The notes beneath the pieces were generated by a model, which searched no databases, had not been told where the DNA came from, and worked only from the letters and a program-made list of their open reading frames with translations. 56,220 nt of DNA from Kitasatospora sp. MAA4 (lineage in GTDB: Bacteria; Actinomycetota; Actinomycetes; Streptomycetales; Streptomycetaceae): positions 1 through 56,220 of the forward strand of contig NZ_JARZAI010000043.1 in NCBI RefSeq assembly GCF_029893355.1. Reading direction: 5' to 3'. Below are positions 25,431 through 34,909 of this stretch, in pieces. The position numbers and the translations under genes were made by a program. Each line of letters opens with the position of its first letter. The first letter of the stretch is position 1.

Positions 25431-26150
25431 TTACGGCCGGTGCGCCGCCGCGAAGGCGTCCGCGTCCCAGTGGCCGCCCAGGGCGGGGGCCAGTGCGGCG
25501 GCGGCCAGGTCGGCGAAGGGGACGCCGGGGGTGGCGGTGGCGGCGGCCGGGAGTGCGCCGAGCAGCGGGGCTCCGGCGGCGGTCGGCAGGTCGGCGAGGT
25601 TGCAGCGGGTGGCCAGGTCGGGTTCGGCGGGCCAGCAGCCGATCACCACGCCGGCCAGCCGCAGCCCGCGGGCCCGCAGTGCTTCGGCGGTCAGCGTGGT
25701 GGCGTTGAGGGTGCCGAGTCCGGCGGTGGCGACGAGCAGCACCTCGGCCTCGACGGCGGCGGCCATGTCGGCCAGCGTGAGGCCCTGGTGGTCGTAGCGG
25801 ACCAGCAGGCCGCCCGCTCCCTCGACCAGGGTGATGTCATGACGTTCCGTCAGTTCACCGACGGCATGCGTGAACTGATCGAGCGTCAGGAACGGCAGCC
25901 CGGACCGCCTGGCCGCCGTCTCGGGAGCCAGCGGCTCGGGGTAGCGGGCCAGCTCCCGGGTGGTGAGCGAGGCGCCGACCAGGCGGGCGACCTCCTCGGC
26001 GTCGCCGGGTTCGGTCGCGCTCACGCCGGTCTGGCCGGGCTTCAGGACGGCCGTCGAGCGGCCCGCACGCACCGCGAGCGCGGCGAGGGCGGCCGTCACC
26101 GCGGTCTTGCCGACCTCGGTGCCCGTGCCGGTGACGAAGAGCAGGCTCAT
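25431..26150 (-). CDS. bioD: Dethiobiotin synthetase
   Basis: This encodes a 239-residue ATP-dependent dethiobiotin synthetase, which closes the ureido ring of biotin using CO2. The P-loop FVTGTGTEVGKTAV is at residues 5-18, and LKPGQTG and VEGAGGLLV match the family's DAPA- and nucleotide-binding segments. ATG 26150 overlaps the bioA stop as ATGA. It is the last gene of bioB-bioA-bioD. Family identity is secure. Confidence 0.94.
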   Translation of the reverse strand: MSLLFVTGTGTEVGKTAVTAALAALAVRAGRSTAVLKPGQTGVSATEPGDAEEVARLVGASLTTRELARYPEPLAPETAARRSGLPFLTLDQFTHAVGELTERHDITLVEGAGGLLVRYDHQGLTLADMAAAVEAEVLLVATAGLGTLNATTLTAEALRARGLRLAGVVIGCWPAEPDLATRCNLADLPTAAGAPLLGALPAAATATPGVPFADLAAAALAPALGGHWDADAFAAAHRP

Positions 26151-27448
26151 CCGGCCACCGCCGCAGCCGTGACCGCCGCCGCGATGCGCGCCAGGTCGTC
26201 GTCCCCGGTCACGTACGGCGGCATCGTGTAGATCAGGTCCCGGAACGGCCGCAGCCAGACGCCCTCGCGGGCCGCCGCCTCGGTGGCCGCCGGCACGTCG
26301 ACGGGGTGGTCGAGCTGGACGACGCCGATCGCGCCCAGTACCCGGACGTCCGCGACCCCGGGCAGAGCGGCCGCGTCCGCCAGGCCGTCCAGCAGGCCGG
26401 TCTCGATCCGCTTGACCTCGGTCCGCCAGTCCTGGCCGAGCAGCAGGTCGATCGAGGCGTTGGCGACCGCCGCGGCGAGCGGGTTGCCCATGAACGTGGG
26501 CCCGTGCGCGAGCACCGGCACCTCGCCCCGGCTGATCCCGTCCGCGATCTCGGCGGTGCACAGGGTGGCGGCCATCGTGAGGTAGCCGCCGGTCAGCGCC
26601 TTGCCCAGGCAGAGCACGTCCGGCGAGACACCGGCGTGTTCGGCGGCGAAGAGCGCGCCGGTGCGGCCGAAGCCGGTGGCGATCTCGTCGAAGATCAGCA
26701 GCACGCCGTGCCGGTCGCACAGTTCGCGCAGCAGCCGCAGGTAGCCGGGGGAGTGGAAGCGCATCCCGCCGGCGCCCTGGACCACCGGCTCGACGATCAC
26801 CGCGGCCAGCTGCGCCGCGTTGCGCTCGATCAGGTCGGCCAGCTCGGCCGCGTACGCCGGGTCCACCTCGGCGTCGAAGCCGGCCGGCGGCTCGCCCGCG
26901 AAGAGCTGGTGCGGCAGCACGCCGCCCCAGAGCTGGTGCATCCCGCCCTCGGGGTCGCAGACCGACATCGGGTGGAAGGTGTCGCCGTGGTAGCCGCCGC
27001 GCCAGGTGAGCAGCCGCTGCTTCTCCGGCCGCCCCACCGACTGCCAGTACTGCAGGCACATCTTCATCGCGACCTCGACCGCGACCGAGCCGGAGTCGGC
27101 CAGGAAGACGTGCTGGAGCGGCTCCGGGGTGATCTCCACCAGCCGGGCGGCCAGCCGGACGGCGGGCTCATGGGTGAGCCCGCCGAACATCACATGGCTC
27201 ATCCGCCCCAGCTGGTCGCGCACCGCCTCATTGAGGACGGGGTGGTTGTAGCCGTGCACAGCCGCCCACCAGGACGCCATGCCGTCGACCAACTCCCGGT
27301 GCCCGCCGACCGGTTCGGCCATCCGCAGCCGTACGCCGGAGGCCGACTCGACGATGTGCGGTGTCGAGGTGCCGGGCATCGGGCCGTACGGGTGCCAGAC
27401 GTGCGCCCGGTCGAGGGCGAGCAGGGCCGAGGTGGAGAGCTGTGCCAC
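26147..27448 (-). CDS. bioA: Adenosylmethionine-8-amino-7-oxononanoate aminotransferase
   Basis: This encodes a 433-residue class III PLP aminotransferase that converts 7-keto-8-aminopelargonate to 7,8-diaminopelargonate with SAM as amino donor. It has HVWHPYGPM near the N-terminus, LIFDEIATGFGRTG with the PLP-ring Asp, and the Schiff-base lysine in LCLGKALTGGY. Length matches the BioA family. It sits 45 bases downstream of bioB and overlaps bioD by four bases. The identity is secure. Confidence 0.95.
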   Translation of the reverse strand: MAQLSTSALLALDRAHVWHPYGPMPGTSTPHIVESASGVRLRMAEPVGGHRELVDGMASWWAAVHGYNHPVLNEAVRDQLGRMSHVMFGGLTHEPAVRLAARLVEITPEPLQHVFLADSGSVAVEVAMKMCLQYWQSVGRPEKQRLLTWRGGYHGDTFHPMSVCDPEGGMHQLWGGVLPHQLFAGEPPAGFDAEVDPAYAAELADLIERNAAQLAAVIVEPVVQGAGGMRFHSPGYLRLLRELCDRHGVLLIFDEIATGFGRTGALFAAEHAGVSPDVLCLGKALTGGYLTMAATLCTAEIADGISRGEVPVLAHGPTFMGNPLAAAVANASIDLLLGQDWRTEVKRIETGLLDGLADAAALPGVADVRVLGAIGVVQLDHPVDVPAATEAAAREGVWLRPFRDLIYTMPPYVTGDDDLARIAAAVTAAAVAG

Positions 27449-27493
27449 GGTGTCGCAGATCCTTCGGAGAGGTGCCTTAGAAGGGGTAGGGCG

Positions 27494-28726
27494 TCAGGCG
27501 TTCGGGGCGAGCGTGGTGCCCGCGCCGCGGCGGCGCACCCGCACCAGGTCGGCGGCGGCCTCGTCGGCCGGCGCGGCCTGCGCGAGCGGCGCGGACTCCC
27601 CGCACGGCCCGCAGCCGCCACCGCTGTGACCGCCGCAGCCGCCCGAGGCCTCGGCCTCGCCGTGGCTGCCGCACCCGCCGGCGCTCTCGCCGTGGCTGCC
27701 GCAGCCGCCGCCGACCGCCTCCGAGCGGTGCCTGGGCAGCGTCGTCTGGCCGGTGCCCTCGACCTCGAAGCCGGCGTCCGCGATCATGTCGAGGTCGGCC
27801 TGGCCGGCCTGGCCCTCGCTGGTCAGGTAGTCGCCCAGGAAGATCGAGTTGGCGATGTGCAGGCCCAGCGGCTGCATGCTGCGCAGGTGCACCTCGCGCC
27901 CGCCGGCGATCCGGACCTCGACGTCCGGGCAGACGAACCGGACCATCGCCAGGATCCGCAGGCAGTGCTGCGGGGTGAGGTTCCACTCCTTGGCCAGCGG
28001 CGTGCCCTCGAACGGGATCAGGAAGTTCACCGGCACCGAGTCCGGGTTCAGCTCCCGCAGCGAGAAGACCACGTCCACCAGGTCCTCGGCGCTCTCGCCC
28101 ATACCGGCGATCAGGCCGGAGCAGGCGGAGAGGCCGGCGCCGTGCGCCTTGTTCACCGTGTCGACGCGGTCGGCATAGGTGTGGGTCTTGGTGATGGTGC
28201 CGTAGGTGCTCTCGGAGGTGTTCAGGTTGTGGTTGTACGCGTCGGCGCCGGCCGCGGCCAGCCGCTCGGCCTGGTTGTCGGAGAGCAGGCCCAGGCAGAC
28301 GCAGATCTCGACGGCCGGGTCCTGGTCCTTGATGGCGGCGATCGTGTCGGTGACCCGGTCGATGTCGCGGTCCGTCGGACCGCGCCCGCTGGCCACCATG
28401 CAGACCCGCTTGGCCCCGCCCGCGACACCGGCGGCGGCGGCCTCGGCGGCCTGATCCGGCTTCAGCCAGGTGTACTTGAGGATCTCGGCCTTGGAGCCCA
28501 GGCGCTGCGAACAGTACGAGCAGTCCTCCGGGCAGAGGCCGCTCTTCAGGTTCACCAGGTAGTTGAGCTTCACCCGGCGGCCGAACCACTGCCGGCGCAC
28601 CCGCCCGGCGGCCGCGACCACGTCCAGCAACTCGTCGTCGGTGGTGGCCAGGACGGCCAGCGCCTCCTCCCGGGTGGGGAGCTCCCGGCGCAGGCCCTTT
28701 GCAGTGAGGGTGTCAAGCAGATCCAT
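27494..28726 (-). CDS. bioB: Biotin synthase with a Cys/His-rich C-terminal tail
   Basis: This encodes a 410-residue radical SAM enzyme that inserts sulfur into dethiobiotin. The SAM cluster cysteines are Cys65, Cys69 and Cys72 in CPEDCSYC. Auxiliary-cluster ligands are visible as RVCMVASGR, ICVCLGLL, GLSACSGLI and the Arg in VRIAGGREVHL. The catalytic core ends near residue 335, close to the E. coli length. The remaining ~75 residues are a Gly-rich tail with five Cys and three His, built of CGSHGE-like repeats and a CGPC. The tail could bind metal or store an Fe-S cluster or sulfur; this is inference. Start ATG 28726 was chosen because the upstream extension has no conserved sequence. Confidence 0.94.
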   Translation of the reverse strand: MDLLDTLTAKGLRRELPTREEALAVLATTDDELLDVVAAAGRVRRQWFGRRVKLNYLVNLKSGLCPEDCSYCSQRLGSKAEILKYTWLKPDQAAEAAAAGVAGGAKRVCMVASGRGPTDRDIDRVTDTIAAIKDQDPAVEICVCLGLLSDNQAERLAAAGADAYNHNLNTSESTYGTITKTHTYADRVDTVNKAHGAGLSACSGLIAGMGESAEDLVDVVFSLRELNPDSVPVNFLIPFEGTPLAKEWNLTPQHCLRILAMVRFVCPDVEVRIAGGREVHLRSMQPLGLHIANSIFLGDYLTSEGQAGQADLDMIADAGFEVEGTGQTTLPRHRSEAVGGGCGSHGESAGGCGSHGEAEASGGCGGHSGGGCGPCGESAPLAQAAPADEAAADLVRVRRRGAGTTLAPNA

Positions 28727-28823
28727 GCTCTGAATCCTGCCTGGACGACCTCCAGTGGCGCCAGAGGGAATCCGCCAGAAGATCGCTCCTGAGGTGTGCG
28801 AGTTGTCACAGTTCCACTGCGAG

Positions 28824-28867
28824 CGGTTGCTACGAGGACGTCCGACGGTTGCCGCGAGGGCGTCCGA
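28824..28867. repeat. Adjacent tandem 22-bp repeat upstream of bioB
   Basis: Two directly adjacent 22-bp copies (28824-28845 and 28846-28867) both begin CGGTTGC and end CGTCCGA, with three mismatches. They lie about 100-140 bases upstream of the bioB ATG in the divergent region shared with the next gene. A regulator site is possible. Confidence 0.6.
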
Positions 28868-28923
28868 GTCCCGGGGCAGGGCCACTGACCTGGGCCATCG
28901 GATCCCCCCTTAGAATCTGCGCC

Positions 28924-29745
28924 ATGACCACGCAGGGGGATCCCCACCCGATACCCGAAGGCGCCGACGACGGCCAGGAGCACGGGCAGGAAAGCGGATT
29001 GGGGCACAGTCAGGTGCGCCACCCGCAGGCGGGCAGAGCGGGCAGAGTCGGTCGGCGAGCCGCTGCGCTGCGGATCCTCGGCTGGGGTGCGGCGGCGCTG
29101 GCGGTCGGCGCGGTCGGCTTCGTGGTCACCCGGCCGACCCCGGGGGACTGGGTGCCGGGCCTCGGCCCGTCCAGCAAGGACGCCGACCGGACGCCGCCGG
29201 TGGTCGGCACCCCGCCGCCGACCTCGGCCGCCGACCCCAACCCGTTCACCGTGGACCGGTACTTCCCGGTCGCCCGGCCGATCGACCTGAACGGCTACCA
29301 CGGCAAGCGCTCCGGCGTGCGGCAGGGCAGCGACTGCGCCGAGACGCTCCAGGACCGGACCAGGAACCCCTTCCAGGCCACCAACTGCCAGGGCTACCTG
29401 ACGGTCAGCTTCAGCCGCACCGACGGCCACGTGCTCTCCAGCGTCACCATCCTGCGCTTCGGGGACGACGTCACCAGCCAGCGGGTCGCCGACCAGCTGA
29501 ACGCGACGCCCGGCCTGCTGGCCTTCATGCAGCCGGACGCCACCATCGCCGCGCCCTCGCCGGTCGCCGACCCGCAGCACCGCAAGCCGGTCGCGCGCGC
29601 CGAGGCCGTGCACCACTACGTGACCGTGGCGACCTCCCGGTACGCGGACGGCACCAGCGGCACGGCCGCCACCCCGGACCAGCAGCTGGTGGACGCCACC
29701 TGGGCCACCTCCTACACCGCCTCGGCCGCCTTCCTCTGGGGCTGA
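28924..29745 (+). CDS. Membrane-anchored protein of unknown function
   Basis: This encodes a 273-residue protein. A charged, Gly-rich cytoplasmic N-terminus of about 45 residues precedes one hydrophobic helix (ILGWGAAALAVGAVGFVV, residues 51-68). The rest is predicted outside the cell: a Pro/Thr-rich linker followed by a globular part with YFPVARPIDLNGYHG and a Cys pair (CAETL and NCQGYL). No catalytic motif was recognised; it may be a conserved actinomycete envelope protein. The ATG at 28924 has no strong ribosome site. It is divergent from bioB and ends before a strong hairpin. Confidence 0.75.
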   Translation: MTTQGDPHPIPEGADDGQEHGQESGLGHSQVRHPQAGRAGRVGRRAAALRILGWGAAALAVGAVGFVVTRPTPGDWVPGLGPSSKDADRTPPVVGTPPPTSAADPNPFTVDRYFPVARPIDLNGYHGKRSGVRQGSDCAETLQDRTRNPFQATNCQGYLTVSFSRTDGHVLSSVTILRFGDDVTSQRVADQLNATPGLLAFMQPDATIAAPSPVADPQHRKPVARAEAVHHYVTVATSRYADGTSGTAATPDQQLVDATWATSYTASAAFLWG

Positions 29746-29755
29746 CGCCTTTACT

Positions 29756-29780
29756 GGCCCCTGACGATGCGTCAGGGGCC
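29756..29780. terminator. Bidirectional hairpin terminator
   Basis: GGCCCCTGACG at 29756-29766 pairs perfectly with CGTCAGGGGCC at 29770-29780 around a three-base ATG loop. It lies between convergent genes and can serve both. Confidence 0.8.
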
Positions 29781-29797
29781 GGTAGGCACAGGGTCGT

Positions 29798-32305
29798 TCA
29801 GCCCAGTCGGTCCACCGCGGTGACCCGCAGCACCGCGCGGCCCTCCTCGTCCGAGCCGTGCAGGTCGACCTCGGCGCTGATGCCCCAGTCGTGGTCGCCC
29901 GCCGGGTCGTCGAAGATCTGCCGGACCCGCCAGGAGTCCTCGTCCTCCTCGATCAGCAGCATCTTGGGACCGCGCGCGTTCGGGCCGGTCCCGAGATCCT
30001 CGTGCTCCTCGTAGTACGCGTCCATCGCGTCGCCCCAGCGGTCCGCGTCCCAGCCGTACTCGCCGTCCAGCTCGCCGAGCACGTTGTAGTGCTCCAGCGC
30101 GCACAGCTCGACGCGGCGGAACATCTCGTTGCGCACCAGCACCCGGAACGCGCGGGCGTTGGCCGTGACCGGCAGCGGCTTGGCGTCCAGCGCGACGGCC
30201 GGCGCGTCCTCGTCGGCGGGGTTGGCCAGCTGCTCCCACTCGTCCAGCAGGCTGGAGTCCACCTGGCGGACCAGCTCGCCCAGCCAGGCGATCACGTCCT
30301 TGAGCTCGTCGGTCTTCGCGTCCTCGGGGACGGTCTGCTCCAACGCCTTGTAGGCGCCCGCGAGATAGCGCAGCACGATGCCCTCGGTGCGGGCCAGGTC
30401 GTAGTGGCCGACGTAGTCCACGAAGGTCATCGCGCGCTCGAAGAGGTCGCGCGCCACGGACTTGGGCCGCAGCGGGTAGTCGCCGATCCACGGGTGCGCC
30501 CGCTGGTAGACCTCGTAGGCGTGGGTGAGCAGCTCCTCCAGCGGCTTGGGATAGGTCACCTCCTGCAGCCGCTCCATCCGCTCCTCGTACTCCACGCCGT
30601 CGCGCTTCATCTCGCCGATCGCCTCGCCGCGCGCCTTGTTCTGCTGCGCGGCCAGGATCTGGCGCGGGTCGTCGAGGGTCGCCTCGACCACCGAGACCAC
30701 GTCCATCGCGTAGGTCGGCGACTCCGGGTCCAGCAGCTCGAAGGCGGCCAGCGAGAAGGTGGAGAGCGGCTGGTTGAGCGCGAAGTTCTCCTGGAGGTCG
30801 ACGGTCAACCGCACGATCCGGCCGTCCGGGTCCGGCTCGTCCAGTCGCTCGACCACGCCGCCGGCCAGCAGCGAGCGGTAGATGGCGATCGCCGAACGGA
30901 TGTGGCGGCGCTGGGAGCCCCGCTCCTCGTGGTTGTCCGTGAGCAGCTTGCGCATCGCCTCGAAGGCGTTGCCCGGGCGGCCGATCACCGAGAGCAGCAT
31001 CGCGTGGCTGACCCGGAACCGCGAGACCAGCGGCTCGGGGTCGGCGCCGATCAGGCGCTCGAAGGTCTCCTCGGTCCAGCTGACGAAGCCCTCGGGCGCC
31101 TTCTTGCGGACCACCTTGCGCTTCTTCTTCGGGTCGTCGCCGGCCTTGGCGATCGCCTTGTCGTTCTCCACCACGTGCTCGGGGGCCTGCGCCACCACCT
31201 GGCCGACGGTGTCGAAGCCGGCCCGTCCGGCGCGGCCGGCGATCTGGTGGAACTCCCGGGCGCGCAGCGTGCGGACCTTGACGCCGTCGTACTTGGAGAG
31301 CGCGGTGAAGAGCACCGTGCGGATCGGCACGTTGACCCCGACGCCGAGCGTGTCGGTCCCGCAGATCACCTTCAACAGGCCTGCCTGGGCCAGGCGTTCG
31401 ACCAGTCGGCGGTACTTGGGCAGCATCCCCGCGTGGTGCACGCCGATGCCGTGCCGGACGTACCGGGACAGGTTGCGGCCGAACTTGGTGGTGAAGCGGA
31501 AGTGGCCGATCAGGTCGGCGATGGCGTCCTTCTCGGCCTTGGTGCACATGTTGATGCTCATCAACGACTGTGCCCGCTCCACCGCCTCCTTCTGGGTGAA
31601 GTGCACGACGTAGACCGGTGCCTGACCGGTCGTCAGCAACTCCTCGAGGGTGTCGTGCAGGGTGGTGCGGCGGTACTCGTAGAAGAGCGGTACGGGCCGG
31701 GTGACGGAGCGCACCACGGTGGTGGCGCGGCCGGTGCGGCGCTTGAGGTCCTCCTCGAAGCGGCGCATGTCGCCCAGGGTCGCCGACATCAGCAGGAACT
31801 GCACCTGCGGCAGCTCCAGGATCGGGATCTGCCAGGCCCAGCCGCGGTCCGGCTCGGCGTAGAAGTGGAACTCGTCCATCACCACCTGGCCGATGTCGGC
31901 CCGGTCGCCGTCGCGCAGCGCGATGTTCGCCAGCACCTCGGCGGTGCAGCAGATGATCGGCGCGGTCGGGTTCACGCTCGCGTCGCCGGTCATCATGCCG
32001 ACCTGCTCGGTGCCGAAGATCTTGCACAGGTCGAAGAACTTCTCCGAGACCAGGGCCTTGATCGGCGCGGTGTAGAAGGTCCGCTTGCCCTCCGCCAGCG
32101 CGGCGAAGTGCGCACCGGCCGCCACCAGGCTCTTTCCGGAGCCGGTCGGGGTCGCCAGGATCACGTTCGCGCCGGTGAAGAGCTCGATCAGCGCCTCCTC
32201 CTGGGCGGGGTAGAGCGTGATGCCCCGTTCCTCCGCCCAGCCCGCGAAGGTGGTGTACAGCGCGTCGGGGTCGGCCGGCTTGGGCATCAGGTCTAGGAGG
32301 GTCAC
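29798..32305 (-). CDS. DEAD/DEAH-box RNA helicase with DUF3516-like C-terminus
   Basis: This encodes an 835-residue Ski2-like superfamily 2 helicase. Motif I is ATPTGSGKS (residues 51-59), motif II is VVMDEFHFY, motif III is LLMSATL, and the helicase C half carries GRAGRAGFD, where motif VI-type arginines lie. The C-terminal ~350 residues match the DUF3516 extension typical of actinobacterial homologues. GTG 32305 gives the MTLLDLMPKP start expected for the family; ATG 32287 is the alternative. It probably unwinds structured RNA in turnover or ribosome metabolism. The gene is monocistronic and convergent with the membrane protein gene. Confidence 0.9.
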   Translation of the reverse strand: MTLLDLMPKPADPDALYTTFAGWAEERGITLYPAQEEALIELFTGANVILATPTGSGKSLVAAGAHFAALAEGKRTFYTAPIKALVSEKFFDLCKIFGTEQVGMMTGDASVNPTAPIICCTAEVLANIALRDGDRADIGQVVMDEFHFYAEPDRGWAWQIPILELPQVQFLLMSATLGDMRRFEEDLKRRTGRATTVVRSVTRPVPLFYEYRRTTLHDTLEELLTTGQAPVYVVHFTQKEAVERAQSLMSINMCTKAEKDAIADLIGHFRFTTKFGRNLSRYVRHGIGVHHAGMLPKYRRLVERLAQAGLLKVICGTDTLGVGVNVPIRTVLFTALSKYDGVKVRTLRAREFHQIAGRAGRAGFDTVGQVVAQAPEHVVENDKAIAKAGDDPKKKRKVVRKKAPEGFVSWTEETFERLIGADPEPLVSRFRVSHAMLLSVIGRPGNAFEAMRKLLTDNHEERGSQRRHIRSAIAIYRSLLAGGVVERLDEPDPDGRIVRLTVDLQENFALNQPLSTFSLAAFELLDPESPTYAMDVVSVVEATLDDPRQILAAQQNKARGEAIGEMKRDGVEYEERMERLQEVTYPKPLEELLTHAYEVYQRAHPWIGDYPLRPKSVARDLFERAMTFVDYVGHYDLARTEGIVLRYLAGAYKALEQTVPEDAKTDELKDVIAWLGELVRQVDSSLLDEWEQLANPADEDAPAVALDAKPLPVTANARAFRVLVRNEMFRRVELCALEHYNVLGELDGEYGWDADRWGDAMDAYYEEHEDLGTGPNARGPKMLLIEEDEDSWRVRQIFDDPAGDHDWGISAEVDLHGSDEEGRAVLRVTAVDRLG

Positions 32306-32401
32306 CGGCCTATCTTGCCTGTTCGCGCAGGTGCACGGCAAAGATCGGTGTGCCACGCAGCACGTTGCCCCCTCGCGGCGGCCCGTGCCAGGCTGCCGCT
32401 C

Positions 32402-33577
32402 ATGGTCCTTTCCTCCTCCGCGCCCGCCCGGGCCGTCGCCCCCGCCGCCGTCTTCGACTGGCTCGACGAGGCCGCCGAGCTGCGCGCCCGGGCCGGCCTC
32501 ACGCGTACGCTGCGCAGCCGCCCGGCCGACGACCCGGTGCTCGACCTGGCGAGCAACGACTACCTGGGCCTGGTCCACCACCCCGAGGTCACCCGCGCCG
32601 CCGCCGACGCCGCGCTGCGCTGGGGCGGCGGGGCCACCGGGTCGCGGCTGGTCACCGGCACCACCGAGCTGCACACGGAGCTGGAAGTCGAGCTGGCCGA
32701 CTTCTGCGGAGCGGAGGCCGCCCTGGTCTTCTCCTCCGGCTACGCCGCCAACCTCGCCGCCCTCACCGCGCTCAGCGACCCCGACACCCTGATCGTCTCC
32801 GACGCCTACAACCACGCCTCGCTGATCGACGGCTGCCGGCTCGCCCGCGGCCACGTGCAGCGCGCCCCGCACAGCGACCCGCAGGCCGTCGCGGCGGCGC
32901 TGGCCGAGCGCACCCAGCCCCGCGCCCTGGTGGTCACCGACTCGCTCTTCTCGGTGGACGGCAACGCCGCCCCGCTGCGCGAGCTCTCCGCCGCCGCCCG
33001 CGCGCACGGCGCCGCCCTGCTGGTCGACGACGCGCACGGGCTGGGCGTGCTCGGCCCCGGCGGCAGCGGCGCCCTCGCCGCCGCCGGCCTGGCCGGCGCG
33101 CCGGACACCGTCGCCACCGTGACGCTCTCCAAGTCGCTCGGCTCCCAGGGCGGCGCCGTGCTCGGCCCGGCCCGGGTGATCCGGCACCTCACCGAGACCG
33201 CCCGCACCTTCATCTTCGACACCGGCCTCGCCCCGGCCGCCGTCGGTGCGGCGCTCGGCGCGCTGCGCCTGCTGCGGGCCGAGCCGCACCGCGCTGAGCG
33301 GGCCCGCGAGGTGGCCCGCACCCTCGCCGACCAGCTCACCGCCGCCGGACTGCTGGCCAGCCGCCCCGACGCTGCCGTGGTCTCGGTTCGCGCGCCGAGC
33401 CCCGAGCAGGCCGTCGCCTGGGCCGCCGACTGCCGGCGCGCCGGGCTCGCGGTGGGCTGCTTCCGCCCCCCGTCCGTCCCGGACGGCTACTCCCGGCTGC
33501 GCCTGACGGCCCGCGGGGACCTGACCGCGGAGCAGATCCGCTTCGCGGTCCAGGTGATCACGACGACAGCGCCGTAG
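32402..33577 (+). CDS. bioF: 8-amino-7-oxononanoate synthase
   Basis: This encodes a 391-residue class II PLP alpha-oxoamine synthase that joins pimeloyl thioester and alanine in biotin synthesis. Family elements include LDLASNDYLGL, GATGSRLVTGTTELHTELE, DDAHGLGVLG and the lysine in LSKSLGSQGG. It sits away from bioB-bioA-bioD with the helicase and a membrane protein between, but within 6 kb. The kbl gene at 46494 is a paralogue of different function. ATG 32402 has weak spacing to any ribosome site. The 3' end overlaps the MFS gene by 20 bases. Confidence 0.9.
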   Translation: MVLSSSAPARAVAPAAVFDWLDEAAELRARAGLTRTLRSRPADDPVLDLASNDYLGLVHHPEVTRAAADAALRWGGGATGSRLVTGTTELHTELEVELADFCGAEAALVFSSGYAANLAALTALSDPDTLIVSDAYNHASLIDGCRLARGHVQRAPHSDPQAVAAALAERTQPRALVVTDSLFSVDGNAAPLRELSAAARAHGAALLVDDAHGLGVLGPGGSGALAAAGLAGAPDTVATVTLSKSLGSQGGAVLGPARVIRHLTETARTFIFDTGLAPAAVGAALGALRLLRAEPHRAERAREVARTLADQLTAAGLLASRPDAAVVSVRAPSPEQAVAWAADCRRAGLAVGCFRPPSVPDGYSRLRLTARGDLTAEQIRFAVQVITTTAP

Positions 33578-34736
33578 CCGGCCGGCTGCGCCGCAGGCCC
33601 GTCCCCAGGACCGGCACCGCCCCGACCGCGAGTAGCGGGACGGCGGCCAGCGCGAAGCAGACGGCCGGCGGGAGAGCGCCCGTCGCCAGGCCGGCCGCCG
33701 CGGTGCCGGCCGTCGAACCCGCATTGAACGCGGTGTTCAGCCACGCGCCCGCGCGGGTGCGCTGCTCGGGTGCGGCGCACTCGTCCGCGACCAGGTAGGC
33801 GGTGGCCAGCGCCGGGCTGACGAAGAGCCCGGCCAGGCCGACCAGCACCGCCAGGCCGCCCAGCCCAGGTGCCAGCCCGGTGACGGCGAGCACCGCGCCG
33901 AGCCCGGTCACCACCAGCCCCAGCCGCACCCGGGCCGGCCGCCGCCAGTGCACCGCGCCGTACGCCAGGCCGCCGAGCGCGCTGCCCGTGGCCAGCGCCG
34001 CCTCCAGCCAGGCGACGGCGCCCGGCCGCCCCTGCCCGGCACAGACCATCAACAGGCCGAGCGCGCCCAGGCTCAGGCCCAGCGCGGCGCTCACCAGCAC
34101 CGGCCGTCCGATCCCGGGCACCAGGCCGGACCTGCCCGCCTTCGTGGCCGCCGCGCTGGGCCGGGGCGCCCTGGCGACCGGTGCGCCGACCAGCGCGAGC
34201 GTCCCGCCGAGCACCAGCGCGGCGCTCAGCAGTAGTCCCGGGGTGGGCCCGATCAGCCCGACGAGCAGCGGGCCGCTGACGTACAGCAGCTCCTCGGCGA
34301 CCGTGTCCAGGCTGTAGGCCCGCTGCAACAGCTCTTCCTGCGGCAGCAGTTCGCTCCACAGCCCGCGCATCACCGGGCCCAGCGGGGGAGCGCAGGCCCC
34401 GGCGGCCAGGGCGAGCAGCGACAACGGCAGCACGCCGTGTGCCGCGGTGATCCCGAGCAGCGCCGCCGCGTACAGCAGCGCCATCGGCGGCAGCGCCCGG
34501 CGCGGCCCGTGGCGGTCGATCAGACCGGCCCGGACCGGCGAGAGCACGGCGACGGTGACACCGAACAGCGCCAGTACGCCCCCGGTGGCGGCGTACGAGC
34601 CGGTCGAGCGGGTGAGGGTGAGGGTGAGTGAGAGGGAGACCGTCCCGTAGGAGAGCCGGCCGATCAGCGCGGCCGAGAAGGTGCGCGCGGCCTGCGGCGC
34701 GCGCAGCACGGCGCGATACGAAGGAGAAGAAGACAT
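33558..34736 (-). CDS. MFS transporter
   Basis: This encodes a 392-residue membrane protein of about 12 helices. The N-terminal RLSYGTVSLSLTLTL and the loop between helices 2 and 3 (GLIDRHGPRRALP) carry the MFS signature. It likely exports a small molecule; the substrate is unknown. The ATG at 34736 is preceded by AAGGAGAAG. Divergent from the enoyl-CoA hydratase gene and overlapping bioF tail to tail by 20 bases. No regulator is adjacent. Confidence 0.85.
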   Translation of the reverse strand: MSSSPSYRAVLRAPQAARTFSAALIGRLSYGTVSLSLTLTLTRSTGSYAATGGVLALFGVTVAVLSPVRAGLIDRHGPRRALPPMALLYAAALLGITAAHGVLPLSLLALAAGACAPPLGPVMRGLWSELLPQEELLQRAYSLDTVAEELLYVSGPLLVGLIGPTPGLLLSAALVLGGTLALVGAPVARAPRPSAAATKAGRSGLVPGIGRPVLVSAALGLSLGALGLLMVCAGQGRPGAVAWLEAALATGSALGGLAYGAVHWRRPARVRLGLVVTGLGAVLAVTGLAPGLGGLAVLVGLAGLFVSPALATAYLVADECAAPEQRTRAGAWLNTAFNAGSTAGTAAAGLATGALPPAVCFALAAVPLLAVGAVPVLGTGLRRSRPATALSS

Positions 34737-34909
34737 GGGGATGTTCCTCGAAGTACGGAGCGGAGGTGCGGGGACGCCGAGGCGCCGCACCGGCTCGGGC
34801 CCACGGGGCCTGGCTCGGGTGCGGTCGCTGCCTGGGTCCTACGCACGGGAGAGGAACATGGGGGGCACGCTAGCAGGGCACGGGCCGCTAGTCTCTGGAG
34901 TTCACGACT

